From Terrimesophilobacter sp036833635 (GTDB taxonomy: Bacteria > Actinomycetota > Actinomycetes > Actinomycetales > Microbacteriaceae), in assembly GCA_036833635.1 (NCBI GenBank), contig DAITPJ010000116.1:1-5072 (forward strand): 5,072 nt of DNA, read 5' to 3'. The translations under genes and the position numbers were made by a program. Position 1 is the first letter of the stretch. Every line of letters begins with the position of its first letter. This document shows positions 1 through 4,081 of the stretch, in pieces. Under the pieces are notes generated by a model, which had not been told where the DNA came from, ran no database searches, and saw only the letters and a program-made list of their open reading frames with translations.

Positions 1-1
1 C

Positions 2-262
2 GGCTCGCGGAGCGCGCTCGACTGGATCCTCGAGCGGTACCAGATCAAGAAGGATAAGCCGAGCGGCATCGTCAACGACCCGAACGACTGGGGCAAGGAG
101 CACGGCGACCCGCGCTACATCGTCGACCTAGTGAAGCGCATCACGCGCGTGAGCGTCGAAACCGTCGCGATCGTGAAGTCATTGCCGCCTCTCGACATCC
201 TTGACGGTGACCAGCCGGCGACAGATCCCAATGCGGAGGCGCCGGGCGTTCACTTCGAGTAG
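2..262 (+). CDS. C-terminal fragment of type ISP restriction-modification / COG4889 helicase protein (5' end outside window)
   Basis: The frame is open from the window edge to TAG at 260-262 and gives 86 residues. The visible part contains SALDWILERYQIKKDKPSG, then IVNDPNDWG, then GDPRYIVDLVKRITRVSVET. I recognise this as the conserved C-terminal end of the large predicted helicases (COG4889) that form the single-chain type ISP restriction-modification enzymes, in which nuclease, SF2 translocase, adenine methyltransferase and target recognition lie in one polypeptide of about 1,500 or more residues. The last 25 residues or so (DILDGDQPATDPNAEAPGVHFE) are a low-complexity, probably disordered tail. 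No catalytic motif is inside the window, so activity cannot be judged. It converges on the 272-1036 gene with only 9 bp between stop codons. The family call rests on remembered sequence; a stand-alone helicase of the same family is the alternative. Confidence 0.8.
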   Translation, partial: GSRSALDWILERYQIKKDKPSGIVNDPNDWGKEHGDPRYIVDLVKRITRVSVETVAIVKSLPPLDILDGDQPATDPNAEAPGVHFE

Positions 263-271
263 CCGAGCCCG

Positions 272-1036
272 TTAAGCGAAGTTAAGGAGCTCTTGCTGCG
301 CCCCCGCCGACATCATCGCCGACCAGACAATCTCACCAGGACCGAGTTCGAGCTTGAGTGGCCCGCCGGGCTCGGGCATCCAGTCATCGACCGGCACTCC
401 TGGGATCGCCGAAACAAGCGCCACGAAGAACCGTGGATCGAGCGAGCCTGTCGCACCGATCACGATGTATGCCTGACCGTCGTCCTGAACTCGGATGCGG
501 ACACGCACGTCGCGGACTCCCACCAGAAAAGTGCGGGTATCCGAGTTCAGGAGAGACTGCGCGGCAGCAGCGCGTACCACTCGCTCGAGGATGAGCTGCG
601 CGTTCACCGCTGCCTCGGCGTGCAGCCTTCGCATATCCCATGGGTTCGGCAGCAGAGAGTCGGTCGAGCACGTGTTCTTGCCCGCTCGATGCGCCTCCTC
701 GCCCAGAACAGAATAGAAGTCGTGATGCGCAGAGTCACCCTGCCGTATCCCGGCCGCGCCCAGCCACCAATGCGCACCCAACACTGAGAACTCGTCGGAG
801 AGCTCTCCCCGCAGATTCGATGCCACACCACGCCAGGTGTCGACCTTGACCTTGAGCCATACACGGTCGGTCAGCACCTTGACACGCTCAGCCCCACCCG
901 CTGCGCTCTGCGCAGGAAGAGACTGCGCCTTCACGATCAGTGGATGACTCAGGGAGCTGAGCCGAGTGCCAAGATTGGGTACCTCACAGCCAAGATCAGC
1001 CAGACATCTCTTGGTCGGCCGCACAGCATCCGTCAT
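272..1036 (-). CDS. Hypothetical protein, 254 aa, second gene of an RHH-linked pair
   Basis: I do not recognise a named family. The frame runs from ATG (1036-1034) to TAA (274-272). The protein has a polar N-terminus (1-50) and then a tryptophan-rich segment (VWLKVKVDTWRG at 59-70, GAHWWLGAAGIRQGDSAHHDFY at about 87-108). A likely helix follows (LLPNPWDMRRLHAEAAVNAQ, about 128-147), then an alternating beta-like stretch (TFLVGVRDVRVRIRVQDD, 169-186) and an acidic/proline-rich end (VPVDDWMPEPGGPLKLELG). There is no signal peptide or membrane segment, so it is probably cytoplasmic. Its start lies 25 bp after the stop of the RHH gene, with no convincing Shine-Dalgarno (only GGTGG far upstream), which suggests translation coupled to the gene before it. 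Position and strand suggest one operon with that RHH protein; whether it is a toxin, an effector or a protein merely co-transcribed is not shown. The opposite frames are broken and have no family signature. Confidence 0.72.
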   Translation of the reverse strand: MTDAVRPTKRCLADLGCEVPNLGTRLSSLSHPLIVKAQSLPAQSAAGGAERVKVLTDRVWLKVKVDTWRGVASNLRGELSDEFSVLGAHWWLGAAGIRQGDSAHHDFYSVLGEEAHRAGKNTCSTDSLLPNPWDMRRLHAEAAVNAQLILERVVRAAAAQSLLNSDTRTFLVGVRDVRVRIRVQDDGQAYIVIGATGSLDPRFFVALVSAIPGVPVDDWMPEPGGPLKLELGPGEIVWSAMMSAGAQQELLNFA

Positions 1037-1061
1037 GCGAGCACGCTATCGGCCGCCACCG

Positions 1062-1322
1062 TCAGCCTTCTGGCACGCCTCCGAGCTCGTCGAGCTCAGC
1101 GCGGCTCAATCCGCTGATCTCTGAGACGATCGACGCTCGAGTCCCATCGAGCCGCGAGAGGGATGCTCGAATGCCTTCGTTGATCTCATAGCGGTGGGCG
1201 TCGACATAATCACGAACCGCGGCATCCACGATGTCCTTCTTGGTGCGACCAAGAAAGTGCGCAGCATCCGCGATGCGCTTGTCAGTTGCTTCATCAACCT
1301 TGATGGGGCTCAAGGCGGTCAT
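1062..1322 (-). CDS. Ribbon-helix-helix (CopG/Arc-type) DNA-binding protein, antitoxin-like
   Basis: An 86-aa protein with the RHH layout: a short beta strand (SPIKVDEAT, about 5-13), helix A (DKRIADAAHFLG, 14-25), a turn at RT, and helix B (KKDIVDAAVRDYVDAHR, about 28-44). RHH proteins dimerise and insert the paired strands into the DNA major groove; many are type II antitoxins that repress their own operon. The remaining 40 residues (SLSRLDGT, SEISGLSRAELDELGG) form a short C-terminal extension, the part that usually binds a partner in such antitoxins. GAGGA (minus strand, 1330-1326) sits just upstream of the ATG, with a tight 3-nt spacing. A perfect inverted repeat lies 36 bp upstream and is a plausible operator. 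The 254-aa gene follows after 25 bp. A plain RHH regulator without a toxin partner is the alternative. Confidence 0.8.
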   Translation of the reverse strand: MTALSPIKVDEATDKRIADAAHFLGRTKKDIVDAAVRDYVDAHRYEINEGIRASLSRLDGTRASIVSEISGLSRAELDELGGVPEG

Positions 1323-1358
1323 TGGTCCTCGGATTCGAAGTCGTTGAGTGGTGCGTAT

Positions 1359-1378
1359 CAGGGTACCAAAGTACCCTG
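1359..1378. promoter_or_regulatory. Perfect inverted repeat, putative RHH operator
   Basis: CAGGGTAC, a 4-nt spacer CAAA, then GTACCCTG: eight of eight arm positions are complementary. It lies 36 bp upstream of the RHH start. Read on the minus strand it contains TACTTT (1373-1368), a weak -10 candidate, so a protein bound here would block the RHH promoter. Short palindromes with GTAC-type arms are common operators for RHH antitoxins. The inner part also fits GGTA-N6-TACC, which recurs at 1533-1546. There is no T run after it, so a terminator is unlikely. Confidence 0.6.
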
Positions 1379-1506
1379 GAGCTCGCCAGAGCGCGGAAGG
1401 GCGCCGCTACTAGTGTGATCGTGCATGTTCTCCCACTTTTTGGTGGACAAGATAATACGATCATCCGAATTCTGTATGATCGTGCATCTTTTACTGGATT
1501 TCTTGA

Positions 1507-1521
1507 TGTAGCACGCCTACA
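1507..1521. repeat. Short inverted repeat TGTAG-N5-CTACA
   Basis: Arms 1507-1511 and 1517-1521 are perfectly complementary around CACGC. It lies between the third and fourth GATC motifs. It may be a minor protein site or chance; arms of five bases are not strong evidence. Confidence 0.25.
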
Positions 1522-1532
1522 GTATCCAAATA

Positions 1533-1546
1533 GGTATGATCGTACC
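1533..1546 (+). promoter_or_regulatory. Near-palindromic site overlapping a possible hipB -10 box
   Basis: GGTATGATCGTACC is palindromic apart from one T/G pair on each side of the central GATC. It contains TATGAT (1535-1540), five of six matches to the -10 consensus. If that is the -10 box, transcription would start near 1547 with a leader of about 14 nt carrying GGAGG, and a protein bound to the palindrome would shut the promoter. No convincing -35 box was found 16-18 bp upstream. Confidence 0.4.
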
Positions 1547-1551
1547 GATTT

Positions 1552-1556
1552 GGAGG
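1552..1556 (+). promoter_or_regulatory. Ribosome binding site of hipB
   Basis: GGAGG, a strong Shine-Dalgarno, lies four bases before the ATG at 1561. This decides the hipB start over the in-frame ATG at 1573. Confidence 0.75.
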
Positions 1557-1560
1557 AACT

Positions 1561-1782
1561 ATGTCGGGGACAATGCGGGCCGACGACCTCGGCCGCAGCA
1601 TCGCGGTCCGGCGCAAGGAGCTCGGTCTCACCCAGGAGGAACTGGCTGCCCTCGCCGGCGTCTCCACGCGCTTCGTGTCGTCGCTCGAAGGCGGCAAGCC
1701 GACCGCGCGGCTCTCGACGGTCCTCGCGGTTCTCGACACCCTCGGCCTCGAGGTCACCATCGCGCCGCGGAGAACCCCGTGA
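1561..1782 (+). CDS. hipB: HipB-type XRE-family antitoxin and autorepressor
   Basis: A 73-aa protein that is almost entirely one helix-turn-helix domain: helix 1 (DDLGRSIAVRRKELG, 8-22), helix 2 (TQEELAALAG, 24-33), recognition helix (STRFVSSLEGGK, 35-46), then the LSTVLAVLDTLGLEVTI segment (51-67), which in HipB proteins forms the last helix and dimer strand. The RFVSSLEGGKPTARLSTVL stretch is typical of HipB. The family neutralises HipA by holding it in a HipA-HipB-DNA complex and represses the operon. The C-terminus (APRRTP) is short, like the flexible tail of E. coli HipB. The stop overlaps the hipA start in GTGA, which implies translational coupling. Upstream GATC motifs are the likely operators. 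Confidence 0.92.
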   Translation: MSGTMRADDLGRSIAVRRKELGLTQEELAALAGVSTRFVSSLEGGKPTARLSTVLAVLDTLGLEVTIAPRRTP

Positions 1783-2972
1783 CCGTTGACGCCGCGGACG
1801 TCTACAAGTCAGGCGTGCTCGCCGCGCGGCTGGAGCGCACACCGCAGGGCGTCGCGCTCACATACCTCGACGGCTATCGGACATCCGGCCGCCCTCCGAT
1901 CGCCTCGACGTTGCCGATAAGGGACGCCCCATGCATCACCCCCGCGGGTGCCGTACCGCCTTACCTCGCAGGGCTGCTCCCCGAAGGTCGCCGGCTCAGC
2001 GCGCTGCGCCGCTCGGTCAAGACCTCGGCCGACGACGAGCTCAGCCTGCTCGTAGCCGTCGGCACCGACACGATCGGCGACGTGCAGGTGGTCGAAGGCG
2101 GGCATCCGCTCCCGGACGAACCGGACACGCTACAGCTCAACCGAACCTTCGACAACATCCGGTTCGCCGACCTGCTTATGGATGCCGGGATCTCCGATCG
2201 TCCGCCGACCCTGGCCGGCGTCCAGGACAAGACCTCTGCGGCCATGATTTCGCTGCCCGTGAGCAGGCGGCACGAGCGGTACATCCTCAAGTTCACCCCG
2301 CCCGAGTACCCGCGCCTCGTCGAGAACGAGGCATTCTTCCTCGAGTGGTCACGACAATGCAAAATCAGCACGGCCACCGCGCGACTGGTCAAGGACGGAG
2401 AAGGTGCATCGGGTCTGCTGGTTACGCGCTTCGACCGGGTCTCGCACGCCGGGGAATCGCGTTCGCTCGCGGTCGAGGATGCTTGTCAAGCCCTCGATCG
2501 CTGGCCCGCCGACAAATACAACCTCACTCTCGAGCACGTCGCCGAAGCGATGATGCGGCTGAGCACGGCACCGGCTGTCACCGCACGCGGCATCCTGCAG
2601 CAACTCGTCTTCGCCTGGCTCAGTGGCAATGGTGACCTGCACGCGAAGAACCTCTCGGTCGTGGCGACACCAAGCGGCGAGACGCGCCTGGCGCCCGCCT
2701 ACGATCTGCCATCGACGATCTTCTACGGCGACGACACGCTCGCACTCACCGTCGGCGGGAGCGACACGCTCTCCAGTGCTCGGATGCGCGAGTTCGCCGC
2801 CGGCCTGGGACTCCCAGACGCCGCGATCGACCTCACCGTGAACGGGGTGCTTGTGCGGAGCGTTGGGATGCTTGATGCACTGGCGGAATCCGGAATCGCG
2901 GCCGATGGCAGGACCCGCGACAAGGTTGTTCGGCAGCTGACGGCGAGGCGGCGGGAGCTTGGGGGCGGTTAG
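1779..2972 (+). CDS. hipA: HipA serine/threonine kinase toxin, complete
   Basis: 397 aa, somewhat shorter than E. coli HipA (440). I start it at GTG 1779-1781, because this gives the normal N-terminus (MTVDAADVYKSGVLAARLER) and a 4-nt overlap with hipB; the frame is open further upstream, but only inside hipB and its leader. Residues 1-105 or so match the HipA N-terminal subdomain (G67LLPEGRR, DELSLLVAVGTDTIGDV). Kinase motifs follow: glycine-rich loop TLAGVQDKTS (144-153), ATP-binding lysine K171 in YILKF, ENEAFFLEW (182-190), LLVTRFDR (213-220), catalytic loop GNGDLHAKN (283-291, D286) and metal-binding PAYD (306-309, D309). All key residues are present, so an active kinase is expected. E. 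coli HipA phosphorylates glutamyl-tRNA synthetase GltX and causes persistence; the target here is unknown. The E. coli autophosphorylated Ser150 position appears to be Thr144. Confidence 0.93.
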   Translation: MTVDAADVYKSGVLAARLERTPQGVALTYLDGYRTSGRPPIASTLPIRDAPCITPAGAVPPYLAGLLPEGRRLSALRRSVKTSADDELSLLVAVGTDTIGDVQVVEGGHPLPDEPDTLQLNRTFDNIRFADLLMDAGISDRPPTLAGVQDKTSAAMISLPVSRRHERYILKFTPPEYPRLVENEAFFLEWSRQCKISTATARLVKDGEGASGLLVTRFDRVSHAGESRSLAVEDACQALDRWPADKYNLTLEHVAEAMMRLSTAPAVTARGILQQLVFAWLSGNGDLHAKNLSVVATPSGETRLAPAYDLPSTIFYGDDTLALTVGGSDTLSSARMREFAAGLGLPDAAIDLTVNGVLVRSVGMLDALAESGIAADGRTRDKVVRQLTARRRELGGG

Positions 2973-2978
2973 CAATTT

Positions 2979-3018
2979 GGTTTCGATACGCTCCGCGTTG
3001 CGGAGCTACTCAACCAGC
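2979..3018. repeat. Interspersed palindromic element, copy 1
   Basis: GGTTTCGATAC (2979-2989), a perfect 7-bp stem with 3-nt loop GCTCCGC-GTT-GCGGAGC (2990-3006), then TACTCAACCAGC (3007-3018). It begins six bases after the hipA stop. Copy 2 at 3880-3913 keeps both flanks but has a different, also self-complementary stem. I recall such sequences as abundant intergenic elements in Microbacteriaceae genomes, not checked here. There is no T tract after the stem, so an intrinsic terminator is not supported, though the hairpin could protect the hipA mRNA end. Confidence 0.75.
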
Positions 3019-3093
3019 CGAGGGGAGCCTTGCGGAGCAACTCAACCAGCGGACGGGAGCTTTGCGGAGCTACTCAACCAGCGAAGGGTGTCC
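2998..3093. repeat. Three tandem 32-bp repeats made from the element's 3' half
   Basis: Units start at 2998, 3030 and 3062. Each opens with TTGCGGAGC, then (T/A)ACTCAACCAGC, then a G-rich stretch (CGAGGGGAGCC, GGACGGGAGCT, GAAGGGTGTCC). The first unit contains the right arm and tail of palindromic element copy 1, so the array looks like tandem amplification of that half plus about 11 bp of flank. There are no unique spacers of CRISPR kind and no coding sequence. Confidence 0.85.
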
Positions 3094-3109
3094 TCAGGGA
3101 ACGGCCACT

Positions 3110-3115
3110 TAGGAT
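3110..3115 (+). promoter_or_regulatory. Possible -10 box for a leaderless transcript of the EcsC-like gene
   Basis: TAGGAT ends six bases before GTG 3122, so transcription from it would start at or next to the start codon. The same bases contain AGGA (3111-3114), seven bases from the GTG, which could instead be a Shine-Dalgarno. Only one reading can be right. I saw no clear -35 box, and the tandem repeat array fills the space upstream. Confidence 0.3.
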
Positions 3116-3121
3116 GACAGC

Positions 3122-4081
3122 GTGAAGGCGATCGAACCAGCCAGCGCCGAAGATCCCTCGGCCGCCCAACATCCGATGGCGGTCAAGGGCTTCGACCGGC
3201 TGCTCACGACGCAGCGGCCCGTCGTGCTCGCGCACATCCGCGGCATCCGCAAACGGCATCCGGATGCCTCGCCGGCGCGCGTCATCCAGATCCTCGAGCG
3301 GCGTTACCTCGCCGCGGTCACGACCGGAGGGGCGGGAGTCGGCGCTGCTGCCTTCGTGCCTGGAGTCGGCACCACGGTGAGCCTCGTGCTCACGGGTGTC
3401 GAGACCGCGGGGTTCCTCGAGGCGACAGCGCTCTTCGCCCAGTCGGTCACCGAGGTGCACGGGATTGCCATCACCGACCCCGACCGGGCCCGCACGATCG
3501 TCATGGCCATGATGCTCGGCACCTCGGGCGCCGACCTCGTGCGCAACCTCGCCGCCCAGGCGACCGGCGCGGGCGTCCCCCAGACCAAGTTCTGGGGCGA
3601 CGTCATCGGCAAGAACGTTCCGCAGGCTTTTGTGGGGCAGATCGCCGACCGGATGCGCAAAGCCTTTATGCGCCGCTTCGCCCGCAACACGACGACGGGC
3701 GCCGTCGGGCGCATCCTGCCGTTCGGGATCGGCGCGGTCGTCGGGGGAACCGCGAACCACCTTCTCGGGCGGAAGGTCGTGACGAGTTCGAGGACGGCGT
3801 TCGGGGCGGCACCCGCCGGGTTCGGGGCGAACCTGGAGCCGCGGGAGCGGAAGGCGCGGGTCGTCAAGGCTGGGCGGCGGGTTTCGATACGCGCTTCGCG
3901 CTACTCAACCAACGGGGAAAGCGCGCGGTCAACCAACGGGGAAAGCGCGCGATCAGGCGGCGGAGAAAGCGCGCGGTCAGGCGGCGGGGAAAACGAGCGG
4001 TCTGGGAGCGGCCCGGCAGCTCAGTCGGCGCCGGGCGCGTCGTCCTCGTCGTCCTCGTCCCCATCGAGCACATCGAACTGA
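3122..4081 (+). CDS. EcsC-like hydrophobic protein with repeat-derived C-terminal tail
   Basis: 319 aa from GTG 3122. Residues 1-65 are polar and basic (HPMAVKGFDRLLTTQRP, IRKRHPDASPARVIQILERRYL). A Gly/Ala/Val hydrophobic segment follows (VTTGGAGVGAAAFVPGVGTTVSLVLTGVE in two overlapping pieces, 66-94), then GFLEATALFAQSVTEVHGI (97-115), DPDRARTIVMAMMLG (119-133) and a second glycine-rich hydrophobic hairpin, RILPFGIGAVVGGTANHLLGR (197-217). This arrangement resembles EcsC/DUF697-like proteins conserved in actinobacteria, whose role is unknown; membrane association is inferred from hydrophobicity. The conserved part seems to end near residue 250. From V254 the frame reads through a palindromic element (VSIRASRYSTNG), then four 8-residue repeats (STNGESAR twice, SGGGESAR, SGGGENER; 262-293), then a serine-rich end overlapping the convergent gene by 61 bp. 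The tail was probably added by loss of an earlier stop. Confidence 0.78.
   Translation: MKAIEPASAEDPSAAQHPMAVKGFDRLLTTQRPVVLAHIRGIRKRHPDASPARVIQILERRYLAAVTTGGAGVGAAAFVPGVGTTVSLVLTGVETAGFLEATALFAQSVTEVHGIAITDPDRARTIVMAMMLGTSGADLVRNLAAQATGAGVPQTKFWGDVIGKNVPQAFVGQIADRMRKAFMRRFARNTTTGAVGRILPFGIGAVVGGTANHLLGRKVVTSSRTAFGAAPAGFGANLEPRERKARVVKAGRRVSIRASRYSTNGESARSTNGESARSGGGESARSGGGENERSGSGPAAQSAPGASSSSSSSPSSTSN
3880..3913. repeat. Interspersed palindromic element, copy 2, inside coding sequence
   Basis: GGTTTCGATAC (3880-3890), stem-loop GCGC-TTC-GCGC (3891-3901), then TACTCAACCAAC (3902-3913). The outer blocks match copy 1 nearly base for base, while the stem differs yet stays self-complementary. 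It has no stop codon in the frame of the EcsC-like gene and encodes VSIRASRYSTN there. Confidence 0.75.
3905..4000. repeat. Four in-frame tandem 24-bp repeats
   Basis: Units start at 3905, 3929, 3953 and 3977. Each encodes eight residues: STNGESAR, STNGESAR, SGGGESAR, SGGGENER. Units 1 and 2 differ by one base; units 3 and 4 diverge at the start (TCAGGCGGC for TCAACCAAC) and unit 4 also at its end. The first unit begins inside the tail of palindromic element copy 2, so again the element's 3' end plus flank was amplified. A degenerate fifth start (TCTGGGAGC) follows at 4001. Confidence 0.88.

Larger units (their letters stand above)
1412..1546. promoter_or_regulatory. Cluster of four GATC-centred motifs, putative HipB operators
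   Basis: Four 14-bp sites share the invariant core TGATCGT: 1412-1425 (AGTGTGATCGTGCA), 1454-1467 (on the minus strand CGGATGATCGTATT), 1473-1486 (TGTATGATCGTGCA) and 1533-1546 (GGTATGATCGTACC). The GATC centres are 42, 19 and 60 bp apart. The first and third sites also share the 11-bp direct repeat TGATCGTGCAT. HipB proteins autoregulate by binding several operators upstream of hipBA with DNA bending; the known E. coli operator, TATCC-N8-GGATA, is different in sequence. Assignment to HipB here is by position. Confidence 0.55.
1323..1560. promoter_or_regulatory. Divergent control region between the RHH operon and hipBA
   Basis: This is a 238-bp non-coding stretch between the divergent starts at 1322 (minus) and 1561 (plus). 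From about 1411 rightwards it is clearly AT-richer than the coding DNA on either side. It holds one perfect inverted repeat near the RHH gene, four GATC-centred motifs nearer hipB, a small 5-5-5 inverted repeat, and two TATGAT hexamers (1475-1480 and 1535-1540) that resemble -10 boxes. I could not pair any of these with a good -35 box, so no start site is assigned. Confidence 0.7.

Noticed and set aside
293..787. Plus-strand reading frame opposite the 254-aa gene
   Set aside because: Arg/His-rich product without domain features; the minus frame is longer, has balanced composition and follows the RHH gene in operon fashion.
1523..1537. E. coli-type HipB operator (TATCC then GGATA)
   Set aside because: TATCC is present but is followed by AAATAGGTAT; spacer length and right arm do not match.
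1536..1778. Longer hipA start at ATG 1536
   Set aside because: It would overlap all of hipB in another frame and add an Arg/Pro-rich sequence unlike HipA; the normal HipA N-terminus begins at GTG 1779.
1294..1842. Minus-strand reading frame across hipB and the control region
   Set aside because: Arg/Pro-rich product of antisense type, overlapping the RHH start, the operators and the recognised hipB gene.
2990..3006. Intrinsic terminator after hipA
   Set aside because: The stem is good, but no run of T follows on either strand, and the same hairpin belongs to an interspersed element also found inside a coding region.
2998..3093. CRISPR array
   Set aside because: The whole 32-bp period is similar between units, so there are no unique spacers, and no cas gene is visible.
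3074..3760. Minus-strand reading frame opposite the EcsC-like gene
   Set aside because: Composition (Arg, Gly, Asp, His rich) is that of a high-GC antisense frame; the plus strand has recognisable hydrophobic structure and a sensible start.
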